DNA of 64,000 nt, taken from Ypsolopha sequella. Its lineage: Eukaryota > Arthropoda > Insecta > Lepidoptera > Ypsolophidae. The translations under genes were made by a program, and so were the position numbers. How positions within the stretch are numbered: position 1 is the stretch's first letter; each line of letters starts with the position of its first letter. The stretch is from the NCBI GenBank assembly GCA_934047225.1, contig OW203993.1, forward strand, positions 28,224,069 to 28,288,068, given 5' to 3'. Below the pieces are notes generated by a model. The model saw nothing but the letters and a program-made list of their open reading frames with translations. It did no database searches and had not been told where the DNA came from. Positions 41,871-52,240 of the stretch are shown here, piece by piece.

Positions 41871-42220
41871 CTAAAATAAGTCTATGAACTTTCGGAGTTT
41901 TATACCAAACAAACAAATACCACGTTTGACAGCTGACTGTATTTTTTTGACATTGATAGCAGATTTTTAGTATTGCCCTATTGAAAAATGTTTCCCACGT
42001 CAACTATACGGAAAATTATGCCTAATTTTGCTTGTAACCCAGATAACTGTGACAATGACAATGAATATGCTGGTGCAACACATTTCAGACTTGCCGTTAA
42101 GGTTAACGTTAAAGGTATTGTTAAAGTTAACTTTAATTTTTACGATAACCGTTAATATGGTGCAACCCACCCTTAGTAATAGGGTCCCGTTGGTTACCTT
42201 TTAGGTAAGGAACCTTAAAA

Positions 42221-42962
42221 ACGCACATGTTAACAGACTGGCACAGCCCCGACAGTCGCTTTTCAGCTTCCATCGTGAGCAAATGTTTATGTGTACCACT
42301 ACCATATCGGACAATACATGTGAGAACATAAAAATACCCACTCTCGTCGCCGACATAGTGTAGATACGAATGGACACGCTGCAGTTTTCCTTTTCCGGTA
42401 ACCGTCATAAAATTCCATTCAAACTCTAGCGTCATACACAATAAATAAAGGAAACCAATGCTTTTTTCCTGAAAGTCTCTCATTACAAGAAAAAAGTAAA
42501 GAAACAGAAGAGGTATCTTTGCGATTCTCCGGAACCTACATAGAAAATACAATGCACAATCACCACAAGGTTTACGTGTTAGTTACGCAAGCTCTTGCCG
42601 CATTAGACCATTCTGGATATTAAAAACAAAAATGAGCAATCGTGATACATGCTTGTGTTACACGAAAATTTCAAGATGATTGTGGACAGACTTAAATCTT
42701 TAAAAAGCTTACAAAATGGAATCGACGTGGTTGGAAGTGTTAATTGCGATAAAAATTCATATAAATGTATGAGCCGAAAATGTAAATAATGTTTTGTCAA
42801 ATCCACAGGTTTTCTCCCCTTTGAAAATGAGGAAATATCGTACCACTAATGGATAAGCAAGAATGAAGATCACACAATAGCAGGAAAGGTGAAAACAATA
42901 AGAAGGACGGTAAAAGCTAGACTTGTGACGGGAAAAATTCAAGAAACGGCAGGGCTGCTATA
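42221..42962. other. Unassigned; coding-like antisense frame
   Basis: A minus-strand frame within 42190-42552 includes EFEWNFMTVTGKGKLQRVHS and ESGYFYVLTCIVRYGSGTHK, more protein-like than chance, but I recognise no family and see no splice or start support. The rest holds nothing I can support. Confidence 0.25.
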
Positions 42963-43300
42963 TTGGTTAGTGCAGAAGAAGAAAACTGTTTCATTACATA
43001 TATTCTACAGTTGGCAGAATGGGGATTTCCCATGGACACCCTAGATTTGAGAATTTTTGCTCAAAGTTTTCTCAACGAAATGAAAAGTAACATCGCTAAA
43101 AGACAATTTAACTGGGCCAAATTGGGCCATGAAATTTTTAGAAAGGCAGAAAGGTGTACTTTCCAATCGCCAAGCTGCTAATATTGCTACTAACCGAGCA
43201 AAAGTAAATGCCGAAACAATCGACAATTTTTTTTTTATTTTTCTAAAGCGGTAGAAGGCGTGAATCCGTCTTTAATAATTAATCATGATGAGATTGAAAT
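42963..43300 (+). pseudogene. pogo/Tigger-like transposase fragment, plus strand
   Basis: The frame starts VSAEEENCFITYILQLAEWG with FPMDTLDLRIFAQSFL, the second helix-turn-helix (CENPB-type) domain of pogo/Tigger/jerky-like transposases. After a small frameshift it continues with ATNRAKVNAETIDNFF and INHDE, where the DDE domain would start. It is truncated there, next to an opposed copy. Confidence 0.7.
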
Positions 43301-43719
43301 TTATGCGACGACCCAGGCGCGAAAAAAAATGTATTTAAAGGAGGGTCAAAGTGGGTTAAATTTGTCTCGTCATAGTTGATAGGCAAGTTTGGGGATACAT
43401 CTTTTACGCTTCTGATGTAGTGATCGAGAAAACTGTCCAAAACAGCTACACTAAGGCCTACCCTGTCTGAAAATATATACGCCGAAACACGATGGGAAAT
43501 TATATTTTCATGTCTCCTAATGAAATTTGCAGCCCAATCTCTGAATGGCATATTGTCTTTTAGCTGATGTATAGTTCTACCACATTTATCTGGGTACCTC
43601 TTTGCAAAAAGTCGTAGTTGCTTAAGATCAAATGGGAATCCCCAATTACCTAGATTTGAATAACCAGAAAGAAATTCCAGTCCTGTGAGTGGACAATGAG
43701 GCTGCGGTGAAGCTAGCAC
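43279..43719 (-). pseudogene. pogo/Tigger-like transposase fragment, minus strand
   Basis: A 146-codon minus-strand frame reads GLEFLSGYSNLGNWGFPFDL, then KQLRLFAKRYPDKCGRTIHQ, DNMPFRDWAANFIRRHENII and PINYDETNLTHFDP, where the D of NYDETN would be the first catalytic residue. It corresponds to the CENPB-HTH and start of the DDE_1 domain. It faces the related fragment at 42963-43300 tail to tail, so the pair forms a head-in inverted structure. Truncated on both sides; not functional. Confidence 0.75.
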
Positions 43720-44099
43720 ATAAACAGAGTTTCATCGTCGCACACAACATATTCGTGTGAGATATTTCTTTGTCAGGGAGCTCGTGCTTCAGAACGACAT
43801 AACTTTGAGAAGACAAGCTCTAAGTTGCAACTGGGAGATCTACTGACCAAGACCATCCTAGACCAAGGTTTACGGATTTCTGCAAGAGCTTAGGCCTGGT
43901 GATTCGGACGCCCCACAGCTGAAGAAAAGTAGATACTGGCCAGCTCCAGTGACGTCCATAGAGGATAGGTGTTCTGAAATTTTCCGTGTGTCAACTTGTC
44001 ACTTGTATAGGGTTCAAATAAAATAGTCGATTTTCACACAAATTAGTATTACTTTATGTAATTTATTCTAATTACTATAGTAATTATAATCAAAACAAA
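43720..44099 (+). other. Unassigned retroelement-like tail
   Basis: A plus-strand frame at 43888-44031 reads LRPGDSDAPQLKKSRYWPAP and ends HLYRVQIK with a stop. It could be the C-terminus of a retroelement pol, but no diagnostic motif is present. Confidence 0.25.
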
Positions 44100-45604
44100 T
44101 ACAAAATACCGATCAACACTGGAAATCGACGAAGAAACAACATTCTTAATAACATATGTACAACAATCAGCATTCGCCGATGAAATAAAGCAACTTAAAC
44201 GATATGAATTTGTGTCAAAGAGCAGCTGTTTATATAAATTAAATCCATTTTTAGATGACAGAGACGTACTAAGGGTGGGGATCGTCTCAAGAACTCTGCC
44301 TTGCCCAACAACATGAAGAACCCGATAACCCTGCCAGACACTGGGCTGCTAACACGTCTAGTTATTGAATATGCACACTTACAAACCCTACACAGAGGAG
44401 CGCGGCTCACATTAATGCTGATTCGCCAGAAGTATTGGAATCACTATTAAGGAAATGTGTACGATGCCACCGCTTCAGTACCAAGGAAAATCATCAAATT
44501 ATGGGGGACTTGCCTGCGCACCGAGTCACTCCCTGTAAACCATTTACTCACACCGGCGTGAATGATACGGGATATGTTGATATCAAGCTCAACAAAGAAA
44601 GAGGAGTCCTTACCTGCAAAGGCTATTGCCGTCTTTGTGTGTTTGGCAACTAAGGCAGTCCACTTGCATCTAGTTTCAGACCTCAGCACTGAAACATTTA
44701 TCGCTGCACTGAAAAGGATGTGTTCCAGAAGATATACTCCACGCCATATGTATTCGGATCAAGGAACCAAATTTATTGGAGCGGCTAAAGTACTGAAGAG
44801 AGAGTTCGTAGGCTTCAAGTAACTAATGAACAACGAATTTTTGATGAGCTCAGCAAACTGCAGATAGAATGGCACTTTAGCGTCCCATCTTGGCCCAGCG
44901 GAGGGAAGGGACGTGGGAGGCCGCAGTAAAGTCTATGAAGCATCACTTGCGACGAGTGCTTGGGGAACAAAAACTCACGTACGAAGAATTTCTTACGTTG
45001 CTAAATCAGATAGAAGCATGTTTAAACTTGCAGCCATTTTGTCAATTGACAGAAGATCCAAATGAACTAGGAAGTAGTCTGATTCCTAGACACTTTCTCA
45101 CGGCGAGTCCTATATTAGCAGTTCTTCAAGGCAACTACTTAAGAAGAAGATGGCAGCTAACTGAGAGAATGATGTTATAGTTTTGAAAACTCTGGTCACA
45201 TGATTATCTACACCGGCTGCTAAGTCGGAGTAAATGGCAGCAACCTACTAAAAATATTGAGAAGGGTGATGTGGTTTTGATACGGGAAAATAGTTTAATG
45301 CCACAAGGAAAATGGCCTATGGGTCGCGTGGTGGAGCTACATCCGGGCAAAGATGGTTACGTCCGGGTAAAGCGACCTATAGTCAAACTATCTCCACTGC
45401 CAAAAGAAGAAGAACAACCATTGACATCAACTTTACTATCAAGAGAGGGGCAAGACACCAAAAAACAATCAAAGAAGAAAACCGAGAAGATTACGAAGCA
45501 GCAAACTGAGAGGAAAACTGAGCAGAAAACTGAGAGGGAAACTGAGCGGAAAACTGAGAGAAAGAATTCATGGCCGTCAACTTTAGAAAAAACAGCTACT
45601 TAAA
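44100..45604 (+). pseudogene. BEL/Pao pol relic: integrase region
   Basis: A decayed 3' pol of a BEL/Pao element. Pieces in order: FLDDRDVLRVG, with VIEYAHLQTLHRGARLTLML and IRQKYW (H2C2-type integrase N-terminus, 44200-44430); FVCLATKAVHLHLVSDLSTE with the first integrase-core Asp region (near 44630); and YSDQGTKFIGAAKVLKREF with the second Asp (near 44755). Then come EEFLTLLNQIEACLN with the catalytic Glu (near 44985), LIPRHFLTASPIL and WPMGRVVELHPGKDGYVRVK at the C-terminus. There are at least five frameshifts or stops. The tail (45460-45600) is a lysine/glutamate repeat of the type KTEQKTERETERKTE. An envelope remnant follows at 45674. Confidence 0.83.
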
Positions 45605-46039
45605 TACGGAAGCGTAAGAAATAGCAAACTGTATTCAAAAAAGCAGTAACAATTCTTCCAGAACAGGCTGCTTATGAAAAGCGAGATTGACGTGCCATCT
45701 CCGAAAACATCAATAAACGACATCGTAGACGTGACTCTACATGGCATCCCTTACAAAGAGTCTGTCAATTTAGATAGCCAACTTAAAGACGTAGACGAGA
45801 AATTACAGCTGCAACGGCAACGAGAGAATTTACCAAACGAGCTCTCTACACACGATGTATGTTTATATTTCATGTCGTCAATCGGAGTATTCGCATGGAT
45901 CATCACAGGGCGGTACAGACGATCACAACGACTAACTGGGACGGCGCCTCGATCGGCGGCGGCGGCCGTGGAGACTAACTACTGCGAGGGCAGGGGCGCG
46001 GGCGGCGCAGACAAGCCACGCGACTACGAGGAGGTCTGA
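45605..46039 (+). pseudogene. Envelope C-terminal remnant of the BEL relic
   Basis: The 45674-46039 frame carries an amphipathic region, LPNELSTHDVCLYF leading into one hydrophobic membrane-spanning segment, and a basic cytoplasmic tail with a short alanine run (SAAAAVE). This layout matches the tail of the better kept BEL envelope at 51749-52081, which also has an SHDIHQY motif before its membrane segment and an alanine-rich tail. Everything upstream of the membrane segment is lost. The region is therefore the 3' end of an env-bearing BEL provirus. Confidence 0.65.
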
Positions 46040-46416
46040 TGACTTTGCAATACAACCCATGCGACAGTGGCCCCCCCTCCTCTAGTGAAAGAAAACTTAG
46101 TGTAATGTGAACTGTGAAAGGACTGTTAACTATTTTATTCGAACTTTACGAACTCTAAGTGAAAGTGATGGACTTTTGTAACGTATATATGTGACGTTAT
46201 CAATGAAAAGGGACCTTGTTCTCGGTTTTAGTTTCAGAGTTATTTTGACTTTAGTAAAATTCCGTAAAAAAGTCACATTTTTTTAACACCATAATGTTTA
46301 AGGTCTAAAGTTTGGTTTGATACGAACAATTTTTATTTAACGAGTTTTAAAGTGGCAAAAATATCTCGCAGTTTAGTAAAAAGGGACCTTGTTGTCGATT
46401 GTATCTTTATTTTAGC
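46040..46416. other. Probable 3' LTR remnant, no gene
   Basis: Non-coding. The phrase AAAAGGGACCTTGTT occurs twice, at about 46206 and 46379, 173 bp apart, each followed by TCGNTTNTA-like sequence. The first LINE codons follow at 46417. An LTR remnant of the preceding BEL relic is likely but has no second copy here to prove it. Confidence 0.35.
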
Positions 46417-46966
46417 GTGTATATGCCATGTGATAAGGAAGACAACCTGACGGAGTTCACGGACATCCTCGCAAGTGTCGCGTCAATCATTGAGGAGTGT
46501 GACGTCGAGGCCGCCTACGTTCTTGGTGATTTTAATGCTCACCCGGGTACCAGGTTTGGTGATGAGCTTATGGCTTACTGTGCGGACCAGTTATGGGTAT
46601 GTTCTGACATTGATATCTTAGGCATAAATTCTGGAACCTATACGTATCTTAGTGAAATTAATGGTCAATGTCGCTGGCTTGACCACTGCATTACGACGCA
46701 GGCGGCCTCTACCTCGGTCTTGTCGGCGCGAGCAGACAACGATGTGTTGTGGTCGGATCACTTTCCACTAACTGTTACGTGCGATGTTGATGAGATTTGT
46801 AATAAAGTGAAGTGCTCGTCTGTAGAATAATGATGATGGTATGCGTAACCTTAAAAAAGTATATTGGGGGCAAAGAGATATTGACTAAATTAATGTATAT
46901 GCCAAGACCTGTTCACAAAATTTTAGTAAATGCCTCTCTGATATAAATTCTAGTCAACCTTTGCTA
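46417..46966 (+). pseudogene. LINE endonuclease C-terminal half
   Basis: The frame reads VYMPCDKEDNLTEFTDILAS, AYVLGDFNAHPGTRFGDELM with the GDFN catalytic box, NSGTYTYLSEINGQCRWLDH (S/T-x-x-D/DH block) and NDVLWSDHFPLTVTC with the SDH catalytic pair (near 46755). These are the conserved boxes of APE-type LINE endonucleases, which nick the target DNA. A frame break after 46830 precedes the linker that continues beyond the BEL insertion. The N-terminal third of the endonuclease is missing. Confidence 0.87.
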
Positions 46967-46971
46967 TGTGA

Positions 46972-47156
46972 TGTTCGGGCCAATACTTGTCACCAAACAC
47001 CTTCCATTGACGTCACAGCGGCGTGTGCCGTGTCGCTGTCGATCAGTGTGCATTCGGACAGCAGTCGAGTACATTCGTATCATTAAATTAGTGAACACAA
47101 AACAAACATTTTATCATTTACTCTTTCTGCCCAATAACTCCAGCTATCACCAGACA
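46972..47156 (+). repeat. 5' LTR of the env-bearing BEL element
   Basis: 185 bp, TGTTCGGG...CAGACA, followed directly by TTTTGGTCCTTCGAGTGTTA, a primer-binding-site candidate of the same kind (TGGxCCTTCGAG) as in the BEL element at 26912. Confidence 0.92.
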
Positions 47157-47448
47157 TTTTGGTCCTTCGAGTGTTAAAGACTCTTGCGCGTCGAAAGGAT
47201 ATTTGTTTCGTCAACTGAGAGGAACCGGTGCAGTGGTTTTATCAGTGTGGTTTTGGAAATAACGGTGTAGGGAGTGAATATTCTACATATCATTGGCTGG
47301 CTGAGCTAGACTCGCTAGCAAACTATCAAGCAGTAACAGAGGGCAAGCAGCAGGGAGCTTTTGGCTAAAACATTGCTAGAAGGTATCAACAGATAGCAAC
47401 AGCTGAGACACATCAATTCAAGTAAGATCTTTCCATATTTATTTCAAA
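47157..47448 (+). other. BEL leader with primer binding site
   Basis: Non-coding leader. TGGTCCTTCGAG at 47160-47171 is the candidate primer binding site. No ORF until the gag ATG at 47449. Confidence 0.6.
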
Positions 47449-48639
47449 ATGTCATCATTGGAGGATCTATATGTCAGTCAACGGGAAATCTTCGACGCCT
47501 TGAAATCGCTCTATTATAACTTTAAAAAGGATGGGCAAGAACGTAAGACAATCGATTATTTTAACAGACGATTGAATACCCTTGAAGGATGTTGGGATGA
47601 ATATCTTTCAAATCATAACGAAATATGCGAATATAAGGACGAACGACACCCTTATTTTGCGGCTCGTGAATTTGAAAAAGTTAAAGACTATTATGAGATA
47701 ATCAAGTCTACTATTCAAGAGCAGTATCATGAAAAACAGATGAAAGAGCAGAGTGAAGCTAATAAGCCGAGGTTTACACAACAGACGGAAAATTTAACAG
47801 GTGGTAAGATATCAGGCGAGTTAGAGCAGGATCAGGAGGCAATAGTTAGAGATGAGTCTAAAAATACTAAGTCCTGTGCTACACCGAGCAAAACAGATGA
47901 GATGCTGAAAAAGCAGGCTATACATTTTAAAGCCTTTATCAGAACAGTAGCAAGCATAGATGTTCATCAGATAACAGATAAGTGGGAGTTCGAAGATGCA
48001 CTTCGATGCTTACAAAATCGATGGACGGTTATTGATTCTCTGCACTGGGAGATCGATAACGAATTGAATGGAGATAATATGGATTATGAGATAGCATTTA
48101 ATAAGCATGAAAAGACATACAATAAACTGAAAAAAGATATCAATTCAAAAATGTTTTCCGTGGTGCACCGTGATAAGTCAACCCCTCAGATGGAGATACC
48201 AGTATTTCACGGAAATTATCTCCAATGGGTCTCGTTCAGAGATCTCTTTAACGAAGCAGTTCATAAGAATTCGTCACTATCAAACGCTCAAAAAATGCAG
48301 TTTTTGAAAAGCAAAGTTAAAGGCGAAGCAGAGCGTTTGATTCAGCATCTTCCGATTGGCTCTGAAAATTATAACAAATGCTGGGAAATATTGAATAATC
48401 GTTTTAGCAACAAAAAGCTTATTTTCAATACGAATGCCAACATACTTCTAGGACTACATAACATGCAACAGCAGTCATGGGGTCAGATAAAGAAAATTCA
48501 TGACACTACATTAGAATGTCTTCACGCCATCAACAACCTTGGCGTCGATATCAGCACATGGGACCCTATCCTAGTGCACATTTTGTTCCAAAAATTGGAC
48601 ACTGATACATACGAGGATTATGTAGTCACTGAAAAATAA
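47449..48639 (+). CDS. BEL Gag (capsid region), stops by one-base indel
   Basis: A 396-codon frame starts at ATG 47449 (MSSLEDLYVSQREIFDALKS). The N-terminal half is helical and charged. The conserved BEL gag domain (DUF1759 type) follows: MEIPVFHGNYLQWVSFRDLF (near residue 248), LKSKVKGEAERLIQHLPIG, CWEILNNRFSNKK and WDPILVHILFQKLD. The protein forms the particle that packages element RNA. The frame ends at a TAA within an A-rich run (GAAAAATAAAAAGG). A one-base shift there would continue into the zinc-knuckle and protease frame at 48653, which in BEL is normally one polyprotein, so I read this as an indel rather than a true stop. Confidence 0.9.
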   Translation: MSSLEDLYVSQREIFDALKSLYYNFKKDGQERKTIDYFNRRLNTLEGCWDEYLSNHNEICEYKDERHPYFAAREFEKVKDYYEIIKSTIQEQYHEKQMKEQSEANKPRFTQQTENLTGGKISGELEQDQEAIVRDESKNTKSCATPSKTDEMLKKQAIHFKAFIRTVASIDVHQITDKWEFEDALRCLQNRWTVIDSLHWEIDNELNGDNMDYEIAFNKHEKTYNKLKKDINSKMFSVVHRDKSTPQMEIPVFHGNYLQWVSFRDLFNEAVHKNSSLSNAQKMQFLKSKVKGEAERLIQHLPIGSENYNKCWEILNNRFSNKKLIFNTNANILLGLHNMQQQSWGQIKKIHDTTLECLHAINNLGVDISTWDPILVHILFQKLDTDTYEDYVVTEK

Positions 48640-48652
48640 AAAGGAGCTGCCC

Positions 48653-50251
48653 GTGTTGAAGGAATTTATCGAATATTTAGAAAATAAATTTACAATGCTT
48701 GAAACGTCGCGAAGAAAGCAAGAAAATCCTTCAACAAGCAAATCAAGTAATCAGCAGAATCAATCGGTTATCAAGAAAGGTTATCAGTACGAAAATAAAT
48801 TTATGCCAAAACCACATGGAAAATCATTTCACGTGTCGACAAATACGTGTCCATTGTGCAATCAACGTCATGGCCTATTTTTTTGCAATAAATTTTTGCA
48901 ACTAACAGACGAGGTGAAATTGAAAACCATACACAAGTTAAACGTTTGTGTAAATTGCTTGTACAGCCATCAAAGCAAAACATGCATATCAAAGGCGACA
49001 TGTCGCAAATGTTCCGGGAATCACAATACTTTATTGCATGACGCCATCGTGAAAACGACACCGTCCGGTTCCGGCACTAATACTTCTAAACCATCATTTT
49101 CATCGAAAAATAATGAAACAATGAATATAACCTCCCACGTGTCACAAGAAAATTTAGCAGAGATTCTCTTAGCAACAGCATTAGTGAAAGTAACAGCATC
49201 AGATGGGAGTCAGCGTGTGTTAAGGGCATTAATTGACGGGGGTTCGCAATTAAATATAATAAAAGAAAGTGCAGCACAACAGCTGAGCTTGAAAAGGAGA
49301 CAGTGCAGGGGTGTTATTTTTGGCGTGGGTGAACAGCAAAATAACTGTAAGGGCATGTTGAACATAACTTGCACTTCCATGCACAATGATTACACGTTTA
49401 GTTCAGATGTACTAATAATGAACAACCTTATCAAAAATTTGCCAAGTAGATCATTTTTGAAACCGTCATGGAAATACTTAGAGAGCGTAAAGTTAGCTGA
49501 CCCCGACTTTTTCATAAGTCGACCAGTAGATTTACTTCTGGGTGCTGATGTTTATTTTACCATCATGTTGGGCGGTATTTTAAAGGGTGAAGACGCAACA
49601 CAACCCTTAGCACAGCAGACGCACCTGGGGTGGCTTCTATGTGGCAGTGTCAAAACATTGCAATGTAACGTTGTATTGAGTAATTTTGAAGAGATCAAGC
49701 AGTTTTGGGAAGTAGAAGATATATCAGAGGAGCAGTCGTCGTTATCATCAGAGGATCAACATTGCATTGAATTGTATAAAAATACAACTAAACGATGCGA
49801 GGATGGTCGATTCGAGGTCAGGCTTCCCCTTAAATCAGATATCGAGAATAAGCTGGGTTCGACTAAATTCCAAGCCGTTGCGCAATTTCACGTGTTGGAA
49901 CGGAAGTTTATTAAAAATGAAAATGTTGCGAAAGAATACAAATTATTTATGAATGAAATTCCAGGAAGAGACGGTCTAGTAAGGGTCGTCACATTGAAAA
50001 CAAAAAACGGCTACATGAAACGTCCGATAGTCAAGTTATCATTGTTACCAACTGAAAATACACACACATCAGCCGATGAGTCACACCAAAGTCCTGAAAA
50101 ATTAAATAAAAAAGTAAAATCATCAACTATCAAGCAGAAGGTAACAACCTTTATATCAATGGCTATCTCATTAATATTTTTCATGACCATGATTTCATCG
50201 TCTGAAGGACAATTTAGCATAACACAACTTCCGATTAACCAAGGACTATAA
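48653..50251 (+). pseudogene. BEL zinc knuckles and protease fused to integrase tail
   Basis: A 532-codon frame. Residues 60-125 carry Cys/His clusters (CPLCNQRHGLFFC, CVNCLYSHQSKTC, CRKCSGNHNTLLH). An aspartic protease follows with LRALIDGGSQLNIIKES (catalytic DGG in place of the usual DSG), ending at GWLLCGSV (DUF1758 type). The frame goes on through FWEVEDISEE to the first residues of the RT approach (EYKLFMNE). At about 49957 it changes directly to PGRDGLVRVVTLKTKNGYMK, the extreme C-terminus of BEL integrase. About 800 residues (RT, RNase H, integrase core) are missing without loss of frame. It ends in a hydrophobic segment (near 50160-50200) that is the envelope signal peptide, and a TAA at 50249. 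Confidence 0.88.
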
Positions 50252-51727
50252 TTTGACCCAATAACAAAAGTACAAATCATTCGAGACAAGTGGACGTTAG
50301 TGGTGTATTATGACATGTCACCATATTGGACCGGCGTCGAAGCTTACTCCAAATTATCATTATATCTTAACAACACTTGTTTACAAATCGAGCAACAAAT
50401 TAACTGCAATATAATCTTACTGCAATTACATAAAACGTATCAAGAGTTACAATATTACAATGAGCGCTTGCTACGTCAGCGTTTCAGCGAGCACGCTAGA
50501 CAGCGTCGGCGCCGAGGTCTTATCAACGCAGTCGATAACCTAGCAAACACCCTGTTAGGGGTACTGGACAACCGATTCGCAGAAAAATACACGCAAGATA
50601 TCAAGTTAATACGAAACAATGAACGTTGTCTCACTAAATTGTGGCAAAATCAAACTTCAGTCGTTGAAGCAGAGTTCAATTTGTTGAAACGCATGGAGAG
50701 CTCTATTGAAAAGCAACACAAGTTCATACATAAACAACTTAACTCCTTAGAAGCCGCCACTAATAAAATACAGAGCGAAATTCGAAACCTAAGCATCATA
50801 CAAGAGTTTACTTTAACAGCTCTTGCTGGTAGCAATCTTTTGCAGACATTACAACAACTGCAAGAAGTTTTGTTGGATACTATCACGGATATTTACAATG
50901 GACGAATAAGCCCACATATCCTAACTCCCACGCAACTAAAATCAGAACTCCAAATTATCAGTGTGCAAGCGCCAAAGGACTTCACATTACCTATCAGCAA
51001 CTTAGAATCAAATTTACAACAGTTATACAAACTATTAAGACTCAAGACTAGAATAACGAATGAATACGTTATCTTTGAAATAACATTTCCGCTCGTATCT
51101 CGTGACACCTATCAGCTGTATCAAACAATTGCAGTTCCTAGTCAACATCACAGCAACATGCTGACTATTACCCCTATATCACAATATATAGCTATCAACC
51201 TACAGCGAGACTCTTATATCATTATGAACATAAATGAACTGCAAGCATGTTTATTGCATGAAGATACTTACGTTTGTCAACTGCAAAAGCCTGTTATTTA
51301 TTTACAAAATGACGGAGATTTATGTGTAAACTACAAAAACCAAACTAAAGAAACATGCAAACTTGATCAGAGTATTTGTAAAAATCAGTGGAAAGAGCTA
51401 AACACACCGTCTCAATATTTCTATTTTTGTTGTGACACTTACACAGTAAAGATAGTATGTGGAGATCAGATTACGGTGAAACAGCTGACCGGAGCGGGTA
51501 TCATTACATTGGAACAGAACTGTATTGTAAAGGGGAAAGAGTTCACTTTACATTCCCTACAAGTTCAGTCAAATAAAATCTATATTTCATCGAATATTGG
51601 TACCTCAAAAATCGATCAAATTAATCATATTATTAACATCACCATACCACGAAGTGAAGATCAAGATGATAAAAACATTATCAATAAAACTTTAACAGAG
51701 ATCGGAGAAAGAATAGAAGGTCTGAAA
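50252..51727 (+). pseudogene. BEL envelope glycoprotein (errantivirus/baculovirus F-like)
   Basis: The envelope frame continues in phase from the preceding ORF after the TAA at 50249-50251; the usable open part is 50300-51727. A furin-type RRRRG site lies near 50507, followed by a hydrophobic-helical stretch typical of a fusion peptide, then long helical heptads (about 50580-50900). A beta-rich domain and a cluster of cysteines (51250-51500) follow. In errantiviruses and some BEL elements such proteins mediate membrane fusion and could permit cell-to-cell spread. Two adjacent stops (TGA TAG, 51728-51733) cut the frame before the membrane anchor, so this copy is broken at both ends. The order of parts resembles the orphan ORF at 13261. 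Confidence 0.83.
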
Positions 51728-51733
51728 TGATAG

Positions 51734-52081
51734 ACAACTGAAGTAGACATGGACCAGTTATCATCTCATGACATCCATCAGTATACCATTGGCTACGGGT
51801 CATTGGGCATAGCAGTCGGCATTATACTGGTGTGGCTGTACAGGCGTCGTCATCGTGTAAAAAGCTGGAGTTGCACGCGTCACGAACGGCGAGCCCCGCG
51901 GCCCGCCGCCGCCGCTGCCTCCTCTTCAGTTTCCAGTAATTATGTATGTGAAATTTTAGACAATGAGCATATCAATGGAGTCGGAGAAAACATTAAGAGT
52001 GTTAGTGCGCGTAAAATGGACAAAGCGACTTCCCCAATAAAAGTCAAAAGACATTTATTTCAAGAAGATTCAGGAGTTTAA
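51734..52081 (+). pseudogene. Envelope membrane anchor and cytoplasmic tail
   Basis: In phase with the envelope frame after the TGA TAG pair. SHDIHQYTIGYGSLGIAVG leads into a single membrane segment ending IILVWLYRRRHR, then a basic, alanine-rich tail and a short acidic end before a TAA. It is the missing C-terminus of the envelope. The equivalent part of the 44100 relic is at 45674-46039. Confidence 0.78.
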
Positions 52082-52240
52082 TGAGTACTTTTATAGACTT
52101 TAAGAATGTGTGACTTTAAAAATTTGAATTTTAAATTATTATTATTATCATCATCTATAACAATAGTATTAAGACTTTTGGATCACCTTGTATCATTATA
52201 ACTAACAAAATCATTATGTATCTTTTCTGGCCCCGGAGCA
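52082..52240 (+). other. BEL 3' untranslated region
   Basis: About 160 bp between the envelope stop and the 3' LTR. TGGCCCCGGAGCA just before the LTR is not a clear polypurine tract, which is unusual and may reflect decay. Confidence 0.5.

Larger units (their letters stand above)
38606..42172 (+). mobile_element. PIF/Harbinger transposon, 3.57 kb, two genes
   Basis: Termini GGGTGGGTTGCACCAT and ATGGTGCAACCCACCC are exact inverted repeats of 16 bp. They are flanked by the 3-bp duplication TTA (38603-38605 and 42173-42175), the PIF/Harbinger signature. Subterminal AACGTTAAC-like repeats occur on both sides. It encodes an intact DDE transposase on the plus strand and a Myb/SANT-like partner on the minus strand, the standard two-gene plan. 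An RTE-like LINE tail is inserted between them. Confidence 0.93.
38360..42220. repeat. Lepidopteran repeat copy 2, split by a Harbinger element
   Basis: The repeat seen at 30931 occurs here in the opposite orientation: 38360-38605 (AAAACCGGCCATGTGCGAGT to GTGGAGTCTTA) and 42176-42220 (GTAATAGGGTCCCGT to GGAACCTT). The Harbinger element with its TTA duplication separates the two halves, and removal restores GAGTCTTAGTAATAGGGTCC. Confidence 0.85.

Noticed and set aside
42133..42552. A 139-codon minus-strand ORF as a host exon.
   Set aside because: It runs through the end of the Harbinger element and the lepidopteran repeat, so the frame as a whole cannot be a gene; only the internal part looks coding, with no splice support.
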